Origin: Devosia neptuniae
Lineage (GTDB): Bacteria; Pseudomonadota; Alphaproteobacteria; Rhizobiales; Devosiaceae
Reading direction: 5' to 3'
Length of the DNA stretch: 64,000 nt
Assembly (NCBI RefSeq): GCF_025452235.1
Contig: NZ_CP104965.1
Coordinates: forward strand, 2,910,501-2,974,500
Of the stretch, positions 56,016 to 64,000 are shown piece by piece (position 1 is the stretch's first letter; the number at the start of each line of letters is the position of its first letter). The notes below the pieces were generated by a model. It was given only the letters and a program-made list of their open reading frames with translations. It was not told the origin of the DNA and did not search any database. The translations under genes and the position numbers were made by a program.

Positions 56016-57017
56016 ATGGCTACGCTGAGCGATGTCGCGGAAGAAGCGGGTGTGTCGCCGACGGCGGTGTCGCGCTATCTCAACAACAGGATTGAGCTGC
56101 CGCAGGGTACGCGCGACCGGATCGACGCGGCGATTGCCAAGCTCGATTATCGGCCCAACCTGCTGGCCAAGCGGCTATCCACCGGAAAGGCGGAGGCGAT
56201 TAGCCTGGTGACGCCGGAAATTGGCAATCCGTTTTTTGCGGAACTGGCCGCGGCAGTAGAGGCCGAAGCCGAGCGGCATGGCTACGCGGTGTACATGTCC
56301 TCGACCCGGGGCGACCGGACGCGGGAGGTTGACGCGATCAAGCGGCTGCATGACCAGCATGTGGATGGCTTGATCATGATGACCAACCAGCCCGATGACG
56401 GCACTCTGGCCGAGCTTCTTGCGCGGCACGACAATGTGGTGCTGCTGGACGAGGATATTCCCGGTGTGTCGGTGCCGCGCGTATTCGTGGAAAACGAGCA
56501 GGGCGCTTATGCCGCGACGCAATTGCTGATCGAGGCCGGGCACCGCGATATTGCTGTCATCAGCGGGCCGGGCGGGCTGATGAGCGTCAAGGAGCGACTG
56601 GCGGGATTCCGGCGGGCGATGGGCGAGGCAGCTATTGCGGTTCGCGAGGATTGGGTGCTGCTGGGCCAGTATTCGCGCGAATTCGGGCACGAGGCGGCAG
56701 GGCGCCTGCTGGCAAACCAGGAGCGGCCGAGCGCTATTGTGGCGTGCTCGGATTATCTGGCGATAGGCGTGCTGCAGGCTTTGCGGCAAGCAGAGATTGC
56801 CGTGCCCGGGGATATGTCGCTGGTGGGGTTTGACGACATGCCGTTCGCCGAATTGGTGGACCCACCTTTGACCACGGTACGCCAGCCGGTTGCCGAAATG
56901 GGGCGGCTTGCCTTTACGCGACTATTGGCGCTGATCAACAAGACTGAAACCGAGACTATGACCCGCCTGCCGGTGGAACTGGTAGTGCGCAAATCGGTCG
57001 CGCGGTTTGGGGGATAA
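56016..57017 (+). CDS. LacI-family transcriptional regulator
   Basis: 333 aa. N-terminal helix-turn-helix MATLSDVAEEAGVSPTAVSR with hinge YRPNLLAKRLSTGKAEA, followed by a periplasmic-binding-like effector domain (LVTPEIGNPFFAELAAAVEA, GLIMMTNQPDDG, VSLVGFDDMPFAELVDPPLT in form). GAGG precedes the ATG at 56016. Divergent from the upper purine operon and upstream of a second adenine deaminase, so purine-type ligands are likely effectors, by inference. Confidence 0.95.
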   Translation: MATLSDVAEEAGVSPTAVSRYLNNRIELPQGTRDRIDAAIAKLDYRPNLLAKRLSTGKAEAISLVTPEIGNPFFAELAAAVEAEAERHGYAVYMSSTRGDRTREVDAIKRLHDQHVDGLIMMTNQPDDGTLAELLARHDNVVLLDEDIPGVSVPRVFVENEQGAYAATQLLIEAGHRDIAVISGPGGLMSVKERLAGFRRAMGEAAIAVREDWVLLGQYSREFGHEAAGRLLANQERPSAIVACSDYLAIGVLQALRQAEIAVPGDMSLVGFDDMPFAELVDPPLTTVRQPVAEMGRLAFTRLLALINKTETETMTRLPVELVVRKSVARFGG

Positions 57018-57086
57018 GGTCTCGTTGATCCCCGCTCACGACTTGGATAAGCAGGGCGCGGCTTGGATCGCAGGAGAATTATAGAC

Positions 57087-58949
57087 ATGGATTTGCCGGA
57101 CGATCTGCTGATCAACGCTGCCGATGAGGTTCGCATTCGCCAGCATCTGGCGCTGGTGGCGCTGGGCAAGCGCCCGGCGGATCGCGCAGTGCGCGTTGGG
57201 CGGCTGCTCGATGTGCATGGGCGGCGCTGGCATGAGGATCAGGAGATCGTCATATCCGGGCGGCGGATCGCCTGGTTAGGGCCGGCGGGCGCCTATAAGG
57301 GCGAGGTTGCCGAGCGGGCAGAACGGCTAAATCTGCATGCCGTGCCAGGGTTTGGCGAGGTTCATAAACATATCGAATCAAGCCATTTGACGCCCGAGCA
57401 TGAGGCGGCATTGGTGCTGCCGCATGGCAATACCTGGACCTGCGAGGCCAGCCACGAATTTTCCAATGTGGATGGGCCGAACAACCTCGAATTCTGGCTG
57501 ACGGCGCGGCGCGCCGGATCGCCAATGAAGATATTTCCGCTGCCTGGATCGGCTGTGCCCCCAACGGCCTACGAGTGGGGCGGCGGGCATTTTGGCTATG
57601 ACGAGCAGCAGAGCTTTCTCAAGCAGCAATTAATGGTGGCCGGGCTCGACGAGGTGATGGATTGGCCGGCGGTGTGGAACCCGGAAAATCCGTCCTATGA
57701 GCGGCTGTGGGGGATGATCCGGGCGACCTTCGAGCAGCGCGGCGTGGTCGAGGGGCATGCCGCGGGCATGCGGGCCATTGATGATATCAATGCGTTCGCG
57801 GCGGCCGGCATGGCTTCGGACCATGAGGCGTGGACGGCCGAGGAAGTGCGCGACAAGCTGCGGCGCGGGCTGTTCATGGAATTGCGCCCGCATTCGGTCA
57901 AGGAGATGATCGGCGGGCTATTGGCCGAGGGGCAGCAGGATTGGTCGCAGTTTGCGCTGTGCACCGATGACCGCTCGTGCTCGGACACGATGAAGCTGGG
58001 CGCGACCGACCACAATGTGCGGTTGGCCATCGAAGCGGGGCTGGCGCCCGAGATTGCCATTCAGCTGGTGACGATCAATCCGGCGCGGCATATGCGGCTG
58101 ACGCCGTGGGTCGGGGCGATTGCGCCGGGGCGGTTTGCCGATCTGGTGCTCCTCGATGATGTCGCGAGCCTGTCTATTGCGCAGGTTTGGGCTGATGGCC
58201 AGCAGGTTTCCGAGGGCAAGACCTATAGCGGGCCGCTGCCCAAGATTGCCTGGCCGGGCTGGGCGACGGGGACGGTGAATATCCAGCGTGAGATGCTGGC
58301 CGAAGACTTTGCGATTCCCGCTGAGCCGGGGCGCCAGACCATGTCGGCGGCGATCCTGCGGCCGTTCCATTGGGCGGATGAGTTCATCACCATGGACCTG
58401 CCCGTGGCCGATGGCCTGGTGCAGCGCGATGCCGGGCGGAATGTCACCAAATTTGCCATTGTCGACCGGTTTTCGGGCAAGGGGCTGACGTCCAAAATGT
58501 TCTGGCTGGGTACGGGGCCGAAGACGCCGGAGACGGCGCTGGCCTGCTCGATGGGGCATGACAAGCACAATATCTGGGTGGTTGGGTCGTCGGACGCCGC
58601 CATGGCCAAGGCGGTCAATGCGCTGCGGGAAACGCAGGGCGGCTGGGCGCTGGTACGCGAGGGCGAACTGGCGGCGACGGTGCGTTACGAGGTGGGCGGG
58701 CTAATGACCTGTCGTCCGCCGGCGGAGTTGGATGCCGAAATGCAGGCGCTGTATGCCGCGGCCGAGGGGATCGAGTGGATGTATGAACCCACCTTCTCGC
58801 CGCGCTGGTGGCCGGGTTTCCCCGAGCGGCTAGCCTTTGCCACGCTGACCTGTGCGCCCTGGCGGTGGGTGCTGGTGGCGCCTTCGCCACTGGCGCCGGA
58901 GGGATTTGTGAATGTCGCGACCGGCGAGACGCATCCCATTGTGTGGTGA
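57087..58949 (+). CDS. Divergent adenine deaminase-like amidohydrolase
   Basis: 620 aa. The overall plan matches adenine deaminase, with PGFGEVHKHIESSHLTPEHE near residue 95 and SMGHDKHNIWVVGSSDAAMA near 490, but the normally invariant DPHEIANV block reads CEASHEFSNVDG and DxHxHIESS reads EVHKHIESS. The substrate may therefore be a modified adenine. AGGAG lies before the ATG at 57087. It lies downstream of the regulator on the same strand. Confidence 0.85.
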   Translation: MDLPDDLLINAADEVRIRQHLALVALGKRPADRAVRVGRLLDVHGRRWHEDQEIVISGRRIAWLGPAGAYKGEVAERAERLNLHAVPGFGEVHKHIESSHLTPEHEAALVLPHGNTWTCEASHEFSNVDGPNNLEFWLTARRAGSPMKIFPLPGSAVPPTAYEWGGGHFGYDEQQSFLKQQLMVAGLDEVMDWPAVWNPENPSYERLWGMIRATFEQRGVVEGHAAGMRAIDDINAFAAAGMASDHEAWTAEEVRDKLRRGLFMELRPHSVKEMIGGLLAEGQQDWSQFALCTDDRSCSDTMKLGATDHNVRLAIEAGLAPEIAIQLVTINPARHMRLTPWVGAIAPGRFADLVLLDDVASLSIAQVWADGQQVSEGKTYSGPLPKIAWPGWATGTVNIQREMLAEDFAIPAEPGRQTMSAAILRPFHWADEFITMDLPVADGLVQRDAGRNVTKFAIVDRFSGKGLTSKMFWLGTGPKTPETALACSMGHDKHNIWVVGSSDAAMAKAVNALRETQGGWALVREGELAATVRYEVGGLMTCRPPAELDAEMQALYAAAEGIEWMYEPTFSPRWWPGFPERLAFATLTCAPWRWVLVAPSPLAPEGFVNVATGETHPIVW

Positions 58950-58957
58950 GGCGTCCT

Positions 58958-59446
58958 CTACAGCGTCTTGAACATCACATAGCTGTCCACATAGCCGTGC
59001 ACGGGGTGGTTGAACGCCTTGGGCAGGGTGCCGACAATATCGAACCCGAGGGATTGCCAGAGCGCGACGGCGCGGGTGTTGATGGAGACGACGTGGTTGA
59101 ACTGCATGGCGCGGAAACCGCGTTCGGCGGCACGGGTCAGCGAGTGTCGGCACATGGCTCGGGCGACGCCTTTGCCCTGGGCGGTGGAGGCGGTCATGTA
59201 GCCGCAATTGGCGACGTGGGCGCCGCCGCCCTGTTGATTGGCCATGAGGTAATAAGTGCCAAGGATCACGCCATTTTCCTCGGCGACGAAGACTTCGTGG
59301 GTGGGGCCGAGCCAATAGGCGAGGACGCCGGCGTCGTCGAGGTCGGTGGCGATGGCGTAGGTTTGTCCGGCGGCCAGGGTGGGCGCGACGATGGCGAGGA
59401 TTTGCGGGATATCTGCCTCAGCGGCGGGGCGGATTTGCAGCGTCAT
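58958..59446 (-). CDS. GNAT-family N-acetyltransferase
   Basis: 162 aa. HVANCGYMTASTAQGKGVAR near residue 78 is the acetyl-CoA motif, and AVALWQSLGFDIVGTLPKAF near 127 the C-terminal core, like phosphinothricin acetyltransferase-type members. Start ATG 59446 overlaps the end of the exporter gene by 29 bases, so the two are co-transcribed. Confidence 0.9.
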   Translation of the reverse strand: MTLQIRPAAEADIPQILAIVAPTLAAGQTYAIATDLDDAGVLAYWLGPTHEVFVAEENGVILGTYYLMANQQGGGAHVANCGYMTASTAQGKGVARAMCRHSLTRAAERGFRAMQFNHVVSINTRAVALWQSLGFDIVGTLPKAFNHPVHGYVDSYVMFKTL

Positions 59447-60758
59447 TATCGTCTTCATCCATGGGTGGAACGCGGATCTGGCCGGGGGGTGCCATGTCGG
59501 GGATGATGGGTTTGTTGGCGATGGATGGGCGGTGGCCGAGCTCGAACCGCCAGGCGGCTGTGGCAAACAGGATAAGTGCGAGGACGACGCAGCCGGCGGC
59601 AGCGACCCAGGGAGCGCCGGGGAAATAGCCGGGCGAGTCGGGGGCCGAAGTGAAATAGGAAAAGATCTGCGTGGCGACGACCGGGCCGATAATGGTGGCC
59701 AATGAATTGGCGGCGTTGACTGCGCCCTGCAATTCGCCCTGGGCGTTGTCGGGCACCTGGCGCGAGAGCACGCCATTGATGGCCGGTGGGGCCAGGCCAC
59801 TGATCGCGCCGATCATGATGAAAACGTAGAGATAAACCACCTGATCGGTGAAGGCGACGCCGATAAAGGCAGCGATCGCGGCCAACAGGCCCAGCATAGC
59901 CACGGGCGGTTCGCCAATGCGTTTGACCAGGGGGCCGACAATAAAGGCCTGGCAGATGGCAAAGCCGATGCCGAAGGCGCCCAGTGCACGGCCGATATTG
60001 GACGAGGTGAAGCGGTAGACCTCGACCGTGAAATAGCTGAACACGGTAGGCAGCGCCTGGGCGGCCAGCGAGAAGGCGAACAGCACAGCCAAAAGCCACA
60101 GCACGACCGGATAGCGGCGCAGCGCAACGACGGCGCCGAAGGGATTTGCGCGGCGGATGTCGAACTTGCGGCGGGCGTGGCGCGGCAGGCTTTCGGGCAG
60201 GATGAAGAGGCCGAAGAGGAAATTGGCGAAAGCCAGGCCAGCGGCGGCAAAGAAGGGGACGCGGGGACCCAGTTCGCCGAGTTCGCCGCCAATGACCGGG
60301 CCAATGATGAAGCCGAGACCGAAGGCGGCGCCGATCAGTCCGAACCGGTGCGTGCGCTTATGCGGCGGGGTGATGTCGGCCATATAGGCGGTGGCGGTGG
60401 CGACGGCGGCGCCGGCCACGCCGGCAATGATGCGGCCGATGAACAGGTACCAGACGAAGGGGGCGATCGCCATCATCAGGTAATCGAAGGTGAGGCCGAG
60501 CAGAGAGCAGAGCAGCACGGGGCGGCGGCCGAAACGGTCGGAAAGATTGCCCAATACTGGCGAAAAAACGAATTGCATCAAGGCGTAAGCGAAAACGAGG
60601 TAGCCGCCGATGACGGCCGCATTGGCGACGCTACCGCCGGTCAGTTCTTCCAGCAGCTCGGGCAATACCGGCACGATGATGCCGACACCGATCATGTCGA
60701 GCAGAATGGTGACGAGGATACAGGCCAGCGTCAGGCGGGAGCGGGTCGCAGCTTGCAT
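59418..60758 (-). CDS. Tet-type major facilitator exporter
   Basis: 446 aa with twelve helices. LDMIGVGIIVPVLPEL in helix 1 and the motif GNLSDRFGRRPVLL between helices 2 and 3 match the TetA-like drug:proton antiporter group. A polar tail of about 35 residues follows the last helix. Substrate is not predictable; tetracycline resistance should not be assumed. Confidence 0.92.
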   Translation of the reverse strand: MQAATRSRLTLACILVTILLDMIGVGIIVPVLPELLEELTGGSVANAAVIGGYLVFAYALMQFVFSPVLGNLSDRFGRRPVLLCSLLGLTFDYLMMAIAPFVWYLFIGRIIAGVAGAAVATATAYMADITPPHKRTHRFGLIGAAFGLGFIIGPVIGGELGELGPRVPFFAAAGLAFANFLFGLFILPESLPRHARRKFDIRRANPFGAVVALRRYPVVLWLLAVLFAFSLAAQALPTVFSYFTVEVYRFTSSNIGRALGAFGIGFAICQAFIVGPLVKRIGEPPVAMLGLLAAIAAFIGVAFTDQVVYLYVFIMIGAISGLAPPAINGVLSRQVPDNAQGELQGAVNAANSLATIIGPVVATQIFSYFTSAPDSPGYFPGAPWVAAAGCVVLALILFATAAWRFELGHRPSIANKPIIPDMAPPGQIRVPPMDEDDNDAANPPRR

Positions 60759-60946
60759 AAAGTGGCGCTAACCTTCTGATTTTCAGGGCCCCAGCGGGCT
60801 GGTTGGTGTCGCGCAGTTGACACAGCCGGATCGGCCAAAGCAAGGCCGAACGGTGTCGGGTGTGGTATGCGCGACAGCTTGAAGCGGCGGGAAGCTGAAT
60901 CTCTTCAGAGGTTTAACTCGGGTGCTTCGCGGGATGATTCAAGGCC

Positions 60947-62125
60947 TTAGGGCTGCGCATCATGCCCGTAGAGCCAGGCGAGGCGCTTGAGGTGACCGCG
61001 CGGGCCCTGGGCCGATATGACCAGGTTGCGGGCGGTGCTGAGGGGCCAGGGAAGATGAAAAATCTTGCCGTTGGAGCGGGAAACCTTGGCGACGCGCTCG
61101 ACGCGAGGGCGGCGGATGGCGTCGAATTTGGCGAAGGCAGCTTCGGCATTTGGCTCCTCGATCAGCAGGGGTGCGAGGACGGCGGCGTCTTCGATGCCCA
61201 TGGCGGCACCCTGGGCCTGGAAGGGGAGCATGGCGTGGGCGGCGTCGCCGATAAGGCCGGTATTTTCGCGGTGCCAGGCGGGGGAATCGACCGTGTAGAG
61301 GGGCCAGGGCGTCCAGCTCTGTCCGGCGGCGGCGCGGATGGCTTCGAGCCTGGCGGGGAGGCGGCGGGGTAGGTGGGGCGCGCCCCGATCGGGGAGTTCG
61401 TCGCGATTCGAGGCCGTAGCGAAGAGGGCGATATTGACCTGCTGGCGGTGGGGCAGCGGGTAGCAGACGACGTGGTAATTGGGGGCGAAGAGCACGGAGA
61501 CGCGGTCGAGCGCGATCTGGCCGGTAAGGGCTTCGAAGGGCAGGAGGGTGCGCCAGGCGACGCGGCCGCGCCAGGTGGCGGGTGGACCATTGAGCAGCGT
61601 CGTGCGGGTTTTTGAATGCACGCCATCGGCCCCGATCAATGCGTCGCCACGCAGGGAACGGGTTTGGCCGCTGGCATCTTCGAGTGTGATCGAGACGCCA
61701 TTCGCACTGGTGACAGTATCCCATGCGCGGACGCCGAAGAGGATATCTATGTTGGCGAAGCGCCGGCAGGCCTTGTAGAGCGCGTCGGCGAGGTCGGCGC
61801 GGTGCATGACGGCGTAGGGGGCGCCGAAGCGGGTGCGCATGATGGCGCCCAGTTCCAGCGTGACCAGCGGGCGCTTGGCGCGGGCTGGGTAGAGGTCGAT
61901 GCCGGTGGGTTCGAGGCTATTGGCCGCGATGGCTTCCTCAAGCCCCAGGGAATCGAGGACGCGGCGGGCATTGGGGCTGATCTGCAGGCCCGCGCCCAAT
62001 TCGGACACGGCCGGGTTGCGCTCGAGCACGGTAACATTGGCGCCGAACTTGGCGAGCGCCAATGCGAGCGTGAGTCCTGAGATGCCTGCACCGACGATAA
62101 AGAAGGTGCGGCCGCTGCTATTCAT
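60947..62125 (-). CDS. FAD-dependent aromatic-ring monooxygenase (salicylate hydroxylase-like)
   Basis: 392 aa. FAD-binding FIVGAGISGLTLALAL near residue 10, GADGVHSKTRTTLL near 160 (DG motif) and GLIGDAAHAMLPFQAQGA near 285 (GD motif). Related enzymes hydroxylate salicylate, 3-hydroxybenzoate or urate; the last would fit purine catabolism but cannot be told here. 11 bases after the CHCC gene's... partner on the same strand. Confidence 0.9.
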   Translation of the reverse strand: MNSSGRTFFIVGAGISGLTLALALAKFGANVTVLERNPAVSELGAGLQISPNARRVLDSLGLEEAIAANSLEPTGIDLYPARAKRPLVTLELGAIMRTRFGAPYAVMHRADLADALYKACRRFANIDILFGVRAWDTVTSANGVSITLEDASGQTRSLRGDALIGADGVHSKTRTTLLNGPPATWRGRVAWRTLLPFEALTGQIALDRVSVLFAPNYHVVCYPLPHRQQVNIALFATASNRDELPDRGAPHLPRRLPARLEAIRAAAGQSWTPWPLYTVDSPAWHRENTGLIGDAAHAMLPFQAQGAAMGIEDAAVLAPLLIEEPNAEAAFAKFDAIRRPRVERVAKVSRSNGKIFHLPWPLSTARNLVISAQGPRGHLKRLAWLYGHDAQP

Positions 62126-62136
62126 TTAGGAAAAAC

Positions 62137-62385
62137 TCAAGCGGCGTCAGCGTGATAGACGGCCGAGAGCGGATTGGCGGTGCCGGCGGCGAGCGCTGGA
62201 TTGTAGACGTAATGCGTCGAGCAATAGGGGCAGACGGCTTCGCTGTCCTTGCCCATATCGATGAAGATATGGGGATGATCGAAGGGCGGCAGGGCGCCGA
62301 CGCACTGGAATTCCTTGGACCCGACCTCAATCTGGCGGAGGCCTTCGGTGTTGTGGAAGTGGGGCGTGCTGCCGTGGGCTGCCAT
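62137..62385 (-). CDS. CHCC zinc-finger domain protein (NDUFS6-like)
   Basis: 82 aa. A zinc site of Cys and His is visible in EFQCVGALPPFDHPHIFIDM followed by AVCPYCSTHYVY. Proteins of this family include the bacterial relative of the complex I accessory subunit NDUFS6. The ATG at 62385 gives the family length; the much longer frame is spurious. Located upstream of the monooxygenase. Confidence 0.92.
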   Translation of the reverse strand: MAAHGSTPHFHNTEGLRQIEVGSKEFQCVGALPPFDHPHIFIDMGKDSEAVCPYCSTHYVYNPALAAGTANPLSAVYHADAA

Positions 62386-62535
62386 CGGGGATAACCTGGA
62401 TAGATGATTTGCTGGCCGGACCATAAACAATGGGCCGGGCGAAAGAAAGGTCTTCCGGGCAGTCACATTTGCCCAAACAGGTGGCACCGATTGGGCGAAT
62501 AGGTTAGCGGACTGTGCACGTTGAGATGTTGCTGG

Positions 62536-63315
62536 GTGAACCAATTGCCAAACTTTCAATCCGATGGTCTGACGCTGGCCTATGAATCCTTCGGCGATGG
62601 CTTCCCGGTATTGTGCATCCATGGCTTTGCCTCGAGCGGGAAGGTCAACTGGATCGATACGGGCTGGGTCGAGGCGCTGACATCGGCCGGATATCGGGCG
62701 ATCACGCTGGACAATCGCGGGCATGGGCAATCGGACAAGCCCTATGACACCGAGGCCTATTATCCACAGGTGATGGCCAAGGATGCGGTGGCGCTGCTGG
62801 ACCATCTGGGGATCGAGAAGGCCGCGGTGCTGGGCTATTCGATGGGCGCGCGGATTGCGGCATTCATGGCCTTTCAGGATGAAGAGCGGGTAGTGTGCGC
62901 GATCTTTGGCGGGATGGGGATGAATCTCATCAATGGGCTGAGCGACGGCAATGACATCATTGCCGGATTGCGGGCGCCGGCCCTGGCGGGGCTGACGCAT
63001 CCGACGGCGCGGCAGTTCCGGATTTTTGCCGAGCATACTGGCGCGGACCGGGAGGCGCTGGCCGCTTGCATGGAGACGTCGCGCGAGCCGATGGCGCGGG
63101 CCGATGTGCGGCGGATCAATGTGCCGGTGCTGGTGGCAGTGGGGGAGGCCGACGTGATGGCCGGCCCGCCCGAACCACTGGCGGAATTGATTCCGGGCGC
63201 GGAAGCGTTCGTCATTCCCAAGCGCGACCATATGCGGGCGACGGGTGACGCAAAATTCAAGGCTGCAGCGATCGAATTCCTGGGCAGGACATTGCCTGCC
63301 AACAGCCATTCGTGA
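62536..63315 (+). CDS. Alpha/beta hydrolase
   Basis: About 259 aa. LCIHGFASSGKVNW (oxyanion), LDNRGHGQSDKP, nucleophile Ser in AAVLGYSMGARIAA near residue 100, Asp in VGEADVMAGPP near 213 and His in IPKRDHMRATGD near 240. GTG 62536 is my start; TTG 62521 is possible, and neither has a strong ribosome site. Substrate unknown. Confidence 0.88.
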   Translation: MNQLPNFQSDGLTLAYESFGDGFPVLCIHGFASSGKVNWIDTGWVEALTSAGYRAITLDNRGHGQSDKPYDTEAYYPQVMAKDAVALLDHLGIEKAAVLGYSMGARIAAFMAFQDEERVVCAIFGGMGMNLINGLSDGNDIIAGLRAPALAGLTHPTARQFRIFAEHTGADREALAACMETSREPMARADVRRINVPVLVAVGEADVMAGPPEPLAELIPGAEAFVIPKRDHMRATGDAKFKAAAIEFLGRTLPANSHS

Positions 63316-63322
63316 ACCAAAC

Positions 63323-63345
63323 GGCCCGTAAGGGCTTTGTTTTGG
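63323..63345 (+). terminator. Weak terminator after the hydrolase gene
   Basis: GCCC (63324-63327), loop GTAA, GGGC (63332-63335), then TTTGTTTT. Short stem. Confidence 0.4.
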
Positions 63346-63395
63346 AGCATGAGATGGCTTATATCGGTAAATCTCGATGAAGCGGAGTGTCGCCC

Positions 63396-64000
63396 CATGA
63401 GCGTCAGCGCAAAGAAATCAGCCGAAATCCAGGCCGTGGACCCCGTTTGGGAAGCTGTGCGCGCCGGAGCCAGGCAGATCGTGGCGGCCGAGCCTTCTTT
63501 GTCGAACATGGCGATCTCAGCGATTCTCAATCACGAAACGTTCGAGCAGGCGCTGGGGCATCGCCTGGCGGCGCGGCTGGACCATGACGATGTTTCGGCC
63601 GATCTGATCCGGCAGGCCTTTGCCGAGATGATCACGGATTTCCCCGATATCGGGCATGCGGCGCGGGTCGATCTGGCGGCGACGCTGGAGCGTGATCCGG
63701 CCTGCCACCGGGCGGTCGAGCCGCTGCTGTTCTTCAAGGGCTATCAGGCGATCCAGACGCACCGCTTTGCCCATGCCATGTATCTGGCGGGGCGGCGGGA
63801 TTTTGCGCTGTATCTGCAAAGCCGGGCCAGCCAGGTGTTTCAGGTCGATATCAATCCGGCGGTGCCGATGGGCAAGGGCATCATGCTCGACCATGGCACG
63901 GGGCTGGTGATCGGGGAGACCGCGACGGTCGGCGACAATGTGTCGATGTTGCAGAATGTGACGCTGGGCGGCACGGGCAAATCCGATCAGGACCGTCACC
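63396..64000 (+). CDS. cysE: Serine O-acetyltransferase (3' part missing)
   Basis: Makes O-acetylserine for cysteine synthesis. 201 codons lie in the window. The helical N-terminal domain (PVWEAVRAGARQIVAAEPSL) is followed by the hexapeptide left-handed helix: VDINPAVPMGKGIMLDHGTG and VIGETATVGDNVSMLQ with the catalytic Asp-His pair in LDHGTG. The frame is open at the window edge. Start ATG 63396. Confidence 0.96.

Noticed and set aside
59418..60758. Tetracycline resistance gene
   Set aside because: The protein has general Tet-type exporter motifs only; neighbouring TetR-type regulator is absent and substrate cannot be read from sequence.
1..64000. CRISPR arrays, insertion sequences, phage genes
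   Set aside because: No regularly spaced short repeats, transposase, integrase or phage structural genes were seen.

Overview
This 64 kb window comes from a high-GC alphaproteobacterium of the Hyphomicrobiales (Rhizobiales). A Devosia-like organism is my best guess; this is inference from protein content (F1-ATPase zeta inhibitor, CHCC zinc-finger protein, split purS/purQ/purL) and from Rhizobiales-type palindromic intergenic elements, not from a database match. Most of it is dense chromosomal housekeeping DNA, with many genes on the minus strand joined by 1-4 base overlaps.

Layout. 1-390: the start of a secreted protein of unknown function. 0.6-6.6 kb: de novo purine synthesis on the minus strand (purC, purS, purQ, purL), interrupted by an acyltransferase and a Pr6Pr membrane protein. 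6.8-9.1 kb: the zeta inhibitor subunit, an O-acetylhomoserine sulfhydrylase with a palindrome upstream, and a small DUF1344-type protein. 9.3-13.6 kb: a tight minus-strand run of rpe, purB, two GNAT acetyltransferases, a serine hydrolase and a TIM-barrel isomerase. 13.7-20.0 kb: a secreted hydrolase, CcdA, a CelD-type acetyltransferase, radC, map, a MoaB/CinA-type protein and xanthine phosphoribosyltransferase.

20.0-27.4 kb is an accessory island beside a tRNA-Leu(UAA). It holds a low-GC pair (a two-helix membrane protein and an orphan caspase-like protease). Next to it lies a module bounded by two near-identical 250 bp direct repeats, containing an unrecognised gene and a type V autotransporter. 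No integrase and no duplicated tRNA end were seen.

27.5-36.6 kb: small metabolic and repair genes (RidA, ASCH-like, RluA-type pseudouridine synthase, CsbD, DHFR-like, Ogt, CYTH, EamA). These are followed by a gluconate/6-phosphogluconate set (gluconokinase, SDR dehydrogenase, gnd) and a phosphoribosyltransferase.

36.7-59.0 kb is a large purine and nucleoside scavenging region. Two consecutive minus-strand operons have parallel make-up: each joins an ABC importer, a nucleoside hydrolase and cyclic amidohydrolases (adenine deaminase, guanine deaminase, MtaD-like deaminases). A LacI-family regulator and a second, divergent adenine deaminase are transcribed in the opposite direction. A LacI-type palindrome lies just downstream of the -10 box of the upper operon, and a 12/14 match lies in the one large gap before the lower operon, which suggests one regulon. 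The last gene of the lower operon carries a perfect 95 bp tandem duplication that changes its C-terminus.

59.0-64.0 kb: a GNAT, a Tet-type MFS exporter, an FAD monooxygenase, a CHCC zinc-finger protein, an alpha/beta hydrolase and the start of cysE, which runs off the window.
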